This document shows, one piece after another, positions 1 through 5,100 of a stretch of 5,100 bases of DNA. A program made the position numbers and the translations under genes. Below the pieces are notes generated by a model. The model searched no databases, had not been told where the DNA came from, and saw only the letters and a list, made by a program, of their open reading frames with translations. The stretch spans positions 1-5,100 of the forward strand of contig PUOB01000297.1 of assembly GCA_003551985.1 (NCBI GenBank), given 5' to 3'. Numbering within the stretch: position 1 is the stretch's first letter; each line of letters begins with the position of its first letter. This DNA comes from Desulfobacteraceae bacterium. Its GTDB lineage: Bacteria; Desulfobacterota; Desulfobacteria; Desulfobacterales; Desulfosalsimonadaceae.

Positions 1-411
1 CTGGATGTCGCTGTGCGGGTTGACGGTCACCCCGAGCATGGTTTCGGCCGTCTCATAATGGGGGGCCATCTCCTTTTTCCAGTCGACACCCAGTTTTGAC
101 CAGGCCCTGTCGCCGTAAAACGCGTCCGGCGGCCTCAGCAGAACGGCGGCGTATACGATGCTGCCGCCGCCCACGCCGATGCCCCGGACCAGGGTCACAT
201 GGCGAAAAAAATCCTGGGAAAAATACCCGTCCCAACCCAGGGCCGGCAGCCAGTTGAGAAAGCGCACATCGGCATCGCCCGCCTCGATATCTTCCGGCGT
301 AACCCGGTTTCCCTGCTCCACCACCGCAACCCGGTATCCTTTTTCGGAAAGGCGCAGCGCCGACACGCTCCCCCCGAAACCACTGCCGATGACAACAACA
401 TCATAATCCAT
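1..411 (-). CDS. GMC-family FAD-dependent oxidoreductase, cholesterol-oxidase (ChoD) type, N-terminal part
   Basis: The reading frame opens at an ATG (complement of 409-411) and runs off the left edge, giving 137 codons with no stop; the C-terminal part lies outside. The protein begins MDYDVVVIGSGFGGSVSALR, a Rossmann dinucleotide-binding motif (GxGxxG at residues 9-14) with the ribose-binding acidic residue E32 at the end of the second strand (RVAVVEQG). Residues 77-88 read GIGVGGGSIVYA, the glycine-rich flavin-contacting motif of the GMC family. From memory, the stretch through PHYETAETMLGV resembles mycobacterial ChoD more than choline or glucose oxidases. The family oxidises alcohols or sterols with FAD; the substrate here cannot be told. 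A GAGG ribosome site (complement of 421-424) lies 9 nt before the start. Only about 35 bp separate the ATG from the inverted-repeat element at 447-651, so the promoter is in or beyond that element. The gene is divergent from the transporter operon and shows no functional tie to it. Confidence 0.9.
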   Translation of the reverse strand, partial: MDYDVVVIGSGFGGSVSALRLSEKGYRVAVVEQGNRVTPEDIEAGDADVRFLNWLPALGWDGYFSQDFFRHVTLVRGIGVGGGSIVYAAVLLRPPDAFYGDRAWSKLGVDWKKEMAPHYETAETMLGVTVNPHSDIQ

Positions 412-446
412 GAGAATTTACCTCACAGGTATTTATCAGAATGACC

Positions 447-651
447 AATTCCGTGAGGGGGCGGGGATATTGCCCAGGGCAACATCGGGAGGACTTGGTG
501 ATATCTCATGGCGAAGTGAAGCAAATCATCCTGGACTGCCTGAGTCCCGCCGGATGGCGGGACGAGTTTCCAGGATGATGCGGAACGAGTCATAGAGATA
601 TCCCAAGTTCTCACGGTTGCCCGGGCAATATCCCCGCGCCCTTACGGAATT
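447..651. mobile_element. MITE-like 205-bp near-palindromic element with terminal inverted repeats and target duplication
   Basis: The outer arms are 447-483 and 616-651: of 37 left-arm bases, 34 match the reverse complement of the right arm, with mismatches at 455 and 460 and one extra base at 476. Both ends read AATTCCGT outward-in. Pairing continues less perfectly through ACTTGG and GATATCTC (about 493-507 with 593-608). Inside lie a perfect 11-bp stem (525-535 with 569-579) and a perfect 8-bp stem with a GGAT loop (544-551 with 556-563), so the whole unit could fold into one long hairpin. The flanks carry GACC on both sides (443-446 and 652-655; TGACC at 442-446 and 651-655 if the shared T is counted), as expected for a 4-5 bp target duplication. 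No plausible protein is encoded. Inference: a non-autonomous element mobilised by a transposase encoded elsewhere. A native structured RNA or a palindromic control element is the alternative. Confidence 0.65.
525..579. repeat. Internal hairpin at the centre of the inverted-repeat element
   Basis: ATCATCCTGGA (525-535) is exactly reverse-complementary to 569-579, and GTCCCGCC (544-551) to GGCGGGAC (556-563) around a GGAT loop. The unpaired bases between the two stems are few (8 and 5), so this is a strong two-tier stem in DNA or RNA. It lacks a following T-run on either strand, so it does not look like a classical intrinsic terminator, though it could hamper transcription. Confidence 0.6.
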
Positions 652-695
652 GACCGATCGAGTACACGATGAGGGCAAAATCCGGTTAAGACGTT

Positions 696-710
696 ATGAA
701 ACGCTTTCAT
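696..710. promoter_or_regulatory. Dyad-symmetric site, possible operator
   Basis: ATGAAA and TTTCAT form perfect 6-bp arms around CGC. The half-site TGAAA...TTTCA resembles operators of LacI/GalR-type repressors, but those usually have a two-base CG centre and here the centre has three bases. It lies about 110 bp upstream of the -35 box, far for simple repression. Short dyads arise by chance, so this is only a candidate. Confidence 0.2.
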
Positions 711-818
711 TTCAAATCGGACATACCGCAATTGCCTCAAGCCGCTGCCCATGGTAATAAATCCAGAAGGGTGATGGCAAGCTTCTTTTGCAGGAAAGCC
801 AACGGCCGTTCTTTATTC

Positions 819-847
819 TTGACACGGTACACCGGTTTTTATAGGTT
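819..847 (+). promoter_or_regulatory. Candidate sigma-70 promoter of the ABC transporter operon
   Basis: TTGACA at 819-824 is a perfect -35 consensus. The -10 is weaker: TATAGG at 840-845 (15-bp spacer) or TAGGTT at 842-847 (17-bp spacer). A start near 853 would give a leader of about 90 nt before the ATPase ATG at 944. The weak -10 suggests either help from an activator or an imperfect reading of the site. It is the best-placed promoter I can find upstream of the operon. Confidence 0.4.
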
Positions 848-943
848 TAGACGTCTTTGTGCCGCTTTACGCACCGATATATTTTCAATTTCTGTTTTTT
901 CATGTCCGTTTCAGGTATATCAAAATCAGGGATATCGAGAGTC

Positions 944-1735
944 ATGAACCAGGCTGCCGATCAGGATCCGCTCCGACGCGCCGTCGTCATCGAAAATCTG
1001 CACAAAAACTTCGGTCCCTTAGAGGTATTGAAGGGGGTATCATTTACGGCGCACGAAGGGGACGTGATCACCCTGATCGGGTCTTCCGGATCAGGGAAAA
1101 GCACGCTTTTGAGATGCATCAACCTTCTGGAAATACCTACCGCCGGTGATATATACGTCGACAATGAGCATATCGCGCTCATCCGAAACCGCAAAGGGGA
1201 GACCATACCCAAAGACAGCCGGCAGGTGGACCGCATCCGTACGAAACTGGGCATGGTTTTTCAGCACTTCAACCTCTGGTCCCACATGACCGTACTTGAG
1301 AACGTCACAGAAGCCCCGATACATGTGCTTAAAAAGCCAAAAAAGGAGTCCCGGGAAAAGGGCATGGCCTACCTGGAAAAAGTCGGCATCGCGGACCGCT
1401 CTCACTATTACCCGGCCCAGCTTTCAGGCGGGCAAAAGCAGCGCGCCGCCATTGCGCGGGCCCTTGCCATGGAGCCGGAAGTGCTCCTTTTTGATGAACC
1501 GACCTCGGCCCTCGATCCGGAGCTGGTCGGTGAAGTGCTGCGCGTTATGAAGGATCTGGCCAAAGAAGGCCGGACCATGATCATGGCAACCCATGAAATG
1601 GCTTTTGCCAGGGACGTATCCAATCATGTCATTTTTTTGCACAACGGCGTTATTGAAGACGAGGGTGCGCCGGACTATATTTTCAAGAATCCGGGCTCCG
1701 AGCGCTGCCGTCAATTTTTATCCCGGTTTTTCTGA
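944..1735 (+). CDS. Polar (probably basic) amino acid ABC transporter, ATP-binding protein, HisP-like
   Basis: This 263-residue protein is a full-length nucleotide-binding subunit; HisP is about 257. Visible motifs in order: Walker A GSSGSGKST (46-54), Q-loop glutamine Q107 in VFQHFNLWSHMTVLENV, signature LSGGQ (160-164), Walker B VLLFDE (180-185, catalytic E185), D-loop SALD (188-191) and switch histidine H217 in MATHEM. The segment between strands at residues 79-99, with RNRKGE and DRIRTKLG, is the longer insertion seen in HisP/OccP/NocP-type ATPases rather than shorter GlnQ types, which favours basic amino acids. As a dimer at the inner membrane face it would power import through the two permeases encoded downstream. 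ATG 944 is chosen because AGGGA (928-932) lies 11 nt before it and homology begins soon after; the frame stays open back to 857 and has another ATG at 902, but neither upstream ATG has a ribosome site. First gene of the operon. Confidence 0.95.
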   Translation: MNQAADQDPLRRAVVIENLHKNFGPLEVLKGVSFTAHEGDVITLIGSSGSGKSTLLRCINLLEIPTAGDIYVDNEHIALIRNRKGETIPKDSRQVDRIRTKLGMVFQHFNLWSHMTVLENVTEAPIHVLKKPKKESREKGMAYLEKVGIADRSHYYPAQLSGGQKQRAAIARALAMEPEVLLFDEPTSALDPELVGEVLRVMKDLAKEGRTMIMATHEMAFARDVSNHVIFLHNGVIEDEGAPDYIFKNPGSERCRQFLSRFF

Positions 1736-1782
1736 TGAAAGACCGTAAACCATCAACCACGGACCTGTTCAACCAAACTTTC

Positions 1783-1789
1783 GGAGGAG
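1783..1789 (+). promoter_or_regulatory. Strong ribosome binding site fixing the binding-protein start
   Basis: GGAGGAG is a near-perfect Shine-Dalgarno sequence just ahead of ATG 1792. It decides against the in-frame ATG at 1735, which overlaps the ATPase stop codon and would put 19 extra residues before the signal peptide. A stronger site than those of the other operon genes fits the excess of binding protein such importers need. Confidence 0.8.
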
Positions 1790-1791
1790 AC

Positions 1792-2574
1792 ATGAGACAC
1801 TTTATCAAGATCACCACAGCCGTTATCGTTGGCCTGTTTTTTCTGGCCGCCGGCGCACATGCCGAAAACGTGGTACGAATCGGCACAGAAGGCGCCTATC
1901 CGCCCTTCAACTATCTTGACAAGGATGGCAACCTCCAAGGCTTCGATATCGAGATCGCCGAGGCCCTGTGCGAAGCCGCCGATATGCAGTGCACATTCGT
2001 CACCCAGAGCTGGGACGGCATGATTCCGGCCCTTCTGGCCAGAAAATACGACGCCATCATCGCTTCCATGAGCATTACCGAAGAAAGAAAACAACGTGTC
2101 GATTTTACTGAAAAATACTATCAAACCCCGGCCCGGTTCGTAAAACATAAAGACCGGGACATCGAAATTTCCGAGGAAGGCCTTCGGGGAAAAACCGTCG
2201 GCGTTCAAAGGGCAACCGTATCCGCCAACTTCATCAATGACAATTTCTCGGACATAATGACCATAAGATCCTATGCCACCCAGGAAGAAGCCAACATGGA
2301 CATTGCCTCCGGCCGCCTCGACCTGCTCTTTGCGGATGCCGTGGTTCTCCAGAACGGGTTTCTTGAAACCGATCCCGGATCGGATTACGAGTTCACCGGC
2401 CCCAGCTACACCGACGAAAAATGGTTCGGGGAGGGCATCGGCATTGCACTGCGCAAAGGGGAAGACGACCTGCGCAAGGCATTCAACGAGGCAATCATAA
2501 CTATCCGGGAAAACAGCACCTACATGGAAATCAACGACAAATACTTCGATTTCGATGTATACGGCGATGAATAA
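1792..2574 (+). CDS. Periplasmic amino acid-binding protein (family 3), HisJ/LAO-like
   Basis: A 260-residue solute-binding protein. Residues 1-24 are a classical Sec signal peptide: basic start, hydrophobic core (VIVGLFFLAAG) and AHA before the cut at A24/E25; there is no lipobox. GFDIEIAEALCEAA (50-63) matches the family 3 signature. Aligned by eye with LAO/HisJ, the ligand contacts are kept: Y36 (Y14 in mature LAO), W74 (F52), S92 and S94 (S70, S72), R99 (R77, carboxylate anchor), T142 (T121) and D182 (D161, alpha-amino anchor). E33 stands where LAO has D11, which contacts the ligand side chain. C60 and C67 have the spacing of the HisJ/LAO disulfide (C38-C45). The C-terminus YFDFDVYGDE also follows that family. 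These features favour arginine, lysine, ornithine or histidine; the exact ligand is inference. The gene follows the ATPase by 56 nt and precedes the permeases, so it is the receptor of this importer. Confidence 0.94.
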   Translation: MRHFIKITTAVIVGLFFLAAGAHAENVVRIGTEGAYPPFNYLDKDGNLQGFDIEIAEALCEAADMQCTFVTQSWDGMIPALLARKYDAIIASMSITEERKQRVDFTEKYYQTPARFVKHKDRDIEISEEGLRGKTVGVQRATVSANFINDNFSDIMTIRSYATQEEANMDIASGRLDLLFADAVVLQNGFLETDPGSDYEFTGPSYTDEKWFGEGIGIALRKGEDDLRKAFNEAIITIRENSTYMEINDKYFDFDVYGDE

Positions 2575-2580
2575 GCCGTT

Positions 2581-2594
2581 ATGGCACCGGCCAT
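2581..2594 (+). other. Small hairpin between binding-protein and permease genes
   Basis: ATGGC and GCCAT pair around ACCG in the 35-nt gap after the binding-protein stop. With only five pairs and no T-run it is not a terminator. It might slow 3' decay of the upstream message, similar in principle to the REP element between enteric hisJ and hisQ, but a stem this short may be chance. Confidence 0.25.
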
Positions 2595-2609
2595 TAAGGT
2601 AAACATGGA

Positions 2610-3305
2610 ATGCCCTTGATTGACCTCCAGGGATACGGCCCCCTTTTGCTCCAGGGGGCGAAGCTCACGATCTATGTGGGTACCTGCTCGATGGTCCTCG
2701 CCATCGTGCTGGGCCTGATCGGTGTGTTGGGCCAGTTGTCGAAATCCCCCGTGGTGCGGTTTCTGGTCAACACCTACACGACCGTTGTCAGGGGCATTCC
2801 TGAACTCGTTTTGATCCTTCTGGTCTACTATGGCGTACCGACCCTGATCCAGGACGTCTCCGCCGCACTCGGATCCCCGGTTTACGTGGCCCTTGACCCT
2901 TTCATATCCGGGACGGCCACCATCGGCTTTATTTACGGCGCCTTTTCAACCGAAGTATTCCGCGGGGCCTATCTCGCGGTTCCCAAGGGGCAGCTTGAGG
3001 CTGCCAGGGCCTGCGGCATGAGCAGCGCCTTGACCTTCAGACGGATCACCCTGCCGCAGATGATGCGCTATGCCCTGCCCGGCCTGGGAAACGTCTGGAT
3101 GGTGCTGATCAAGGCCACCGCCCTGATTTCCGTCATTCAACTGCCGGAACTCATGCGCAATGCGGATATCGCGGCCCGAAACACGCGGCTGCCCTTCACC
3201 TTCTTTTTTGCGGCATCCCTTATCTACCTTGCGATTACGATCGTCTCCAACATCGTCCAGCAATGGGCCGAAAAACGGGCAAACCGCGGCGTGAGGGGGG
3301 CATAA
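2610..3305 (+). CDS. Amino acid ABC transporter permease, HisQ-like
   Basis: A 231-residue integral membrane protein of the HisQ/HisM family, of usual length. Hydrophobic segments lie at about 12-41, 54-79, 97-118, 155-177 and 195-215, matching the five-helix fold. The cytoplasmic EAA loop, which docks on the ATPase, is intact: E130-A131-A132, G136, then I146-x-L148-P149. The N-terminal region LLLQGAKLTIYVG and RGIPELVLILLVYYG are typical of polar amino acid permeases. It pairs with the next gene to form the channel heterodimer. ATG 2610 is chosen because TAAGGT lies 9 nt upstream (2595-2600); the out-of-frame ATG at 2605 meets a stop after four codons. The next permease follows after only 7 nt. 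Confidence 0.93.
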   Translation: MPLIDLQGYGPLLLQGAKLTIYVGTCSMVLAIVLGLIGVLGQLSKSPVVRFLVNTYTTVVRGIPELVLILLVYYGVPTLIQDVSAALGSPVYVALDPFISGTATIGFIYGAFSTEVFRGAYLAVPKGQLEAARACGMSSALTFRRITLPQMMRYALPGLGNVWMVLIKATALISVIQLPELMRNADIAARNTRLPFTFFFAASLIYLAITIVSNIVQQWAEKRANRGVRGA

Positions 3306-3312
3306 GCCGATC

Positions 3313-4002
3313 ATGGAGATTATCATCGAAAGCCTGCCCCGCTTATTGGGCGGCACCTTTATTACCCTCCAGATCACCGCCTTGAGCGTTCTCATCGGCT
3401 TTTGCCTGGCCATCCCGCTGGCTGTTCTTCGCGTTTCCCCGAAACGATTATTCAACCTGCCCGTATATGCCTTCACGTTTTACTTCAGGGGGACGCCCCT
3501 TTTGGTCCAGATATTTCTCATATATTACGGGAGCGGCCAATTCCAGGAGTTCCTGGACTCGGTGGGCCTATGGAGCCTCTTCCAGAGCGCATGGTTCTGC
3601 GCGGTTCTCTCCCTCACACTCAACACCGCCGCTTACTCCACGGAAATTTTCCGGGGCGGCATTCAGGGCGTTCCCGCCGGTGAAATCGAGGCTGCCCGGG
3701 CCTGCGGCATGTCCGGCCTTCGTCTCTACAGAAGAATCATCATCCCCAGGGCCATTCGCATCGCCTGGCCCGCCTACACCAACGAGGTGATTTTCCTGCT
3801 TCAGGCGTCTTCTCTCGTCTCCATCATCACGGTCATGGACCTCACCGGCGTGGCCCGGGAAATCGCCGCTCGCAGCTTCGCCTTCTACGAAATTTACATC
3901 TTCGCAGCCGTGATCTACATTATCGTGGTTTACGGCGTTCTTTGGGTTTTCAAACGCATTGAGAAGCGCATGAACACTTACTTGCAGACAGAGCTCCCCT
4001 GA
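3313..4002 (+). CDS. Amino acid ABC transporter permease, HisM-like
   Basis: A 229-residue permease, the partner of the preceding one. Hydrophobic segments lie at about 14-40, 50-73, 92-108, 156-177 and 190-214. The EAA loop is complete: E126-A127-A128, G132, then I142-x-I144-P145; both permeases share the run EAARACGMS, so their ATPase contacts should be alike. FYFRGTPLLVQIFLIYYG and NTAAYSTEIFRGGI are typical HisM-type stretches. The ATG sits 7 nt after the stop of the upstream permease; a G-rich run inside that gene's end (GAGGGGGG, 3293-3300) lies about 12 nt before the start, so translation is probably coupled. A basic C-terminal helix (KRIEKRMN) follows the last membrane segment, as expected for a cytoplasmic end. 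Confidence 0.93.
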   Translation: MEIIIESLPRLLGGTFITLQITALSVLIGFCLAIPLAVLRVSPKRLFNLPVYAFTFYFRGTPLLVQIFLIYYGSGQFQEFLDSVGLWSLFQSAWFCAVLSLTLNTAAYSTEIFRGGIQGVPAGEIEAARACGMSGLRLYRRIIIPRAIRIAWPAYTNEVIFLLQASSLVSIITVMDLTGVAREIAARSFAFYEIYIFAAVIYIIVVYGVLWVFKRIEKRMNTYLQTELP

Positions 4003-4006
4003 TATC

Positions 4007-4909
4007 ATGAAAACGCACTCACACCTCAAGGGCGATCTCCTGCTCTTGCTCACTGCAATGATCTGGGGAACGGCATTCGTGGCCCAAAAAGTGGGCATGG
4101 ACCATATCGGTCCGTTCATGTACACCGGTATCCGCTTCGCGCTTGGGGCACTGTTTTTGACGCCCTTCATGCTCCTTTTAAGCCGCAACCAGCCGTTTAT
4201 CGTTAAACAACGGAAAGGGCCGCCTCTCGTGTCGGCCGGATTGCTGGCAGGCACCCTTCTTTTCGGCGGCAGCATCCTTCAGCAAATCGGGATCATTTAC
4301 ACCACAGCCGGGAAAGCGGGGTTCATCACGGGACTTTACGTGGTCATTGTTCCCCTGCTGGGATTGATCTGGAAATTCAATCCCGGAAAAGGCGTCTGGG
4401 CAGGTGCCTTTCTTGCTGTAACCGGCCTGTATCTTCTAACCGTGGACAAAGGGTTTACACTGTGCGTGGGGGATACGCTCGTCATTCTCTGCGCCTTTCT
4501 GTACGCCCTGCACGTACTGGCGATCGGCTGGCTGGCCCCCCGTCTCGATGTGCTGAGGCTTGCCGTCATACAGTTCTGGGTATGCGCAGGCCTGAGTCTC
4601 GGCATCGGCCTGATTGTTGAAGAGATGACCTGGGCGGCACTCAAGGGCGCGGCCGTACCGATCCTCTATGGCGGCCTGCTGTCCGTCGGCATTGGATTCA
4701 CGCTTCAGGTTGTCGCCCAGCAAAAGGCGCCGCCAGCCCACGCCGCCATAATTTTGAGCCTGGAAACGGTGTTTGCCGTAATGGCCGGCCTGGTCATCCT
4801 GGGCGAAAATCTTTCCGTCAGGGGATGGACCGGCTGCCTCCTGATGCTGGCCGGCATGATAGCCGCGCAGATACAACTTAAAAGTGCGTCAAGGTTGACG
4901 ACTTTGTAA
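4007..4909 (+). CDS. EamA/DMT-family inner-membrane transporter (probable metabolite exporter)
   Basis: A 300-residue protein with ten hydrophobic segments (about 10-28, 36-58, 75-95, 103-122, 129-146, 153-172, 184-204, 215-236, 243-264, 272-290), the size and topology of drug/metabolite transporters built from two EamA repeats. Family-type stretches are WGTAFVAQKVG (20-30), TTAGKAGFITGLYVVIVPLLG-like sequence around 99-119, and APPAHAAIILSLETVFAVMA with LGE (241-267) at the end of the second repeat. EamA proteins include exporters of amino acids and their derivatives; the substrate here is unknown. The ATG lies 4 nt after the second permease's stop and has no clear ribosome site, suggesting coupled translation as last gene of the operon. 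The final codons (Ser-Arg-Leu-Thr-Thr-Leu) and the stop lie inside the repeat cluster beginning at 4889, so this C-terminus may be a replaced or shortened tail. Confidence 0.9.
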   Translation: MKTHSHLKGDLLLLLTAMIWGTAFVAQKVGMDHIGPFMYTGIRFALGALFLTPFMLLLSRNQPFIVKQRKGPPLVSAGLLAGTLLFGGSILQQIGIIYTTAGKAGFITGLYVVIVPLLGLIWKFNPGKGVWAGAFLAVTGLYLLTVDKGFTLCVGDTLVILCAFLYALHVLAIGWLAPRLDVLRLAVIQFWVCAGLSLGIGLIVEEMTWAALKGAAVPILYGGLLSVGIGFTLQVVAQQKAPPAHAAIILSLETVFAVMAGLVILGENLSVRGWTGCLLMLAGMIAAQIQLKSASRLTTL

Positions 4910-5074
4910 AAAGTCCAATATCTGCGTTACGCGCGATTTCCGAAGAATATCACGTACACTTAAGTACGCTCAATTCTTAAAAAATCGCGCAAGCCTTGAT
5001 CTTGGACGTTTTACAAAGTCGTCTGACCTCGACTTTTTACGAGACTATCAAGGTTGACGGCAAAGTAAAAAATC
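4889..5074. repeat. Composite repeat cluster: 27-bp direct repeat flanking a hairpin
   Basis: The unit at 4889-4915 recurs in the same orientation at 5048-5074: the first 12 bases (TCAAGGTTGACG) are identical and 22 of 27 match overall, including GTAAAAA. The inverse of GTAAAAAGTC (4906-4915) occurs at 5031-5040. The two direct copies enclose the 127-bp hairpin at 4897-5023. The pattern suggests an interspersed non-coding repeat family with nested or stacked insertions. No gene is visible after 4909. Confidence 0.6.
4897..5023. repeat. 127-bp imperfect palindrome (interspersed hairpin repeat), possible transcript end
   Basis: The outermost 15 bases GACGACTTTGTAAAA (4897-4911) are an exact inverse of 5009-5023. 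Inner pairing continues through GTCCA, GCGCGATTT and AAGAAT with mismatches, to a centre where CGTAC (4953-4957) pairs with GTACG (4964-4968) around ACTTAA. It starts within the last five codons of the DMT gene and lies just beyond the operon, so the long stem could stop transcription or protect the 3' end. It is not a textbook intrinsic terminator, as the stem is long, interrupted and lacks a clean T-run right after it. Origin as a MITE-like repeat is inferred. Confidence 0.65.
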
Positions 5075-5076
5075 AT

Positions 5077-5100
5077 AAGATAAGGAACAAGATAAGAAAC
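5077..5100 (+). repeat. Two tandem 12-bp repeats at the window edge
   Basis: AAGATAAGGAAC and AAGATAAGAAAC lie head to tail with one base differing, and the second copy ends exactly at the window edge, so the array may continue. Two copies are too few to assign a role; A-rich spacing ahead of another gene is one possibility. Confidence 0.45.

Larger units (their letters stand above)
652..943. other. Intergenic control region upstream of the transporter operon
   Basis: This 292-bp stretch lies between the MITE-like element and the ATPase gene. It is more AT-rich than the genes, with T-runs near 836-840 and 895-900. It contains the promoter candidate at 819-847, a 15-bp dyad at 696-710 and an 8-bp palindrome AGACGTCT at 848-855. 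Open frames here (for example 696-947 and 857-943) lack ribosome sites and recognisable protein character. I see no riboswitch fold I can name, no tRNA and no clear ArgR-type box. Confidence 0.5.

Noticed and set aside
423..614. Open frames on both strands across the inverted-repeat element (410-595 and 423-614)
   Set aside because: They arise from the palindrome; the translations have no domain character and no ribosome sites are seen.
857..943. In-frame 29-codon upstream extension of the ATPase gene, with ATGs at 857 and 902
   Set aside because: Neither ATG has a ribosome site, the extension resembles no HisP-type N-terminus, and it would overlap the likely leader. ATG 944 fits family length and has AGGGA upstream.
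848..943. Lysine or other amino acid riboswitch in the operon leader
   Set aside because: The likely leader is only about 90 nt, too short for a lysine riboswitch, and I could not see a conserved aptamer core.
696..947. 83-codon open frame on the + strand in the intergenic region
   Set aside because: No ribosome site, no recognisable protein pattern, and it crosses the promoter candidate and the ATPase start.
1735..1791. Upstream ATG for the binding protein overlapping the ATPase stop (ATGA-type overlap)
   Set aside because: It would place 19 polar residues before a clean signal peptide, whereas ATG 1792 has a GGAGGAG site and starts the signal peptide directly.
3568..4275. 235-codon antisense open frame across the second permease and DMT gene
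   Set aside because: It mirrors strongly supported membrane-protein genes, gives a low-complexity polar translation and has no family resemblance. The 176-codon antisense frame at 2946-3476 is rejected for the same reason.
4897..5023. Classical intrinsic terminator for the operon
   Set aside because: The stem is far longer than usual, interrupted, and not followed by a T-run; kept as an interspersed hairpin that may still end transcripts.
4889..5100. CRISPR array
   Set aside because: Only two direct copies of unequal match with a palindromic, non-spacer interior, and no regular spacing.

Overview
The window reads as a chromosomal stretch of a Gram-negative bacterium with moderately high GC. 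It carries five complete genes or gene candidates on the + strand, one partial gene on the - strand, and two repeat-derived structures between or beside them. The style of the AT-rich interspersed hairpin at the right end (arms GACGACTTTGTAAAA / TTTTACAAAGTCGTC) and the protein flavour remind me of sulfate-reducing Desulfobacterota such as the Desulfobacterales. That placement is an impression and has not been tested.

Layout from the left. Positions 1-411 (- strand) hold the N-terminal 137 codons of a FAD-dependent GMC oxidoreductase of the cholesterol-oxidase (ChoD) type, cut by the window edge. Positions 412-943 are a divergent intergenic region. Its left part is a 205-bp, nearly palindromic element (447-651) with AATTCCGT-type terminal inverted repeats and a flanking GACC/TGACC duplication, best read as a non-autonomous MITE. 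Its right part (652-943) carries a perfect TTGACA -35 box and is the likely control region of the transporter operon.

Positions 944-4002 encode a complete polar amino acid ABC importer in the order ATPase - periplasmic binding protein - permease - permease. The HisP-like ATPase insertion, the HisJ/LAO-like binding-pocket residues and the cysteine pair of the binding protein point to a basic amino acid (Arg, Lys, Orn or His). The binding protein would capture the ligand in the periplasm, the two permeases form the channel, and an ATPase dimer drives import. Four bases after the second permease, and probably translationally coupled to it, comes a 10-TM EamA/DMT-family transporter (4007-4909), so the operon pairs an importer with a putative metabolite exporter.

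The DMT gene runs directly into a composite repeat cluster (about 4889-5074). Its last six codons and its stop codon are made of repeat sequence, and the 127-bp hairpin that follows could act as a transcript end. The window ends in two copies of a 12-bp tandem repeat. I see no RNA genes, CRISPR arrays, defence genes or obviously new multi-gene system. The most unusual items are the MITE-like element in the promoter region and the repeat that supplies a gene's 3' end.
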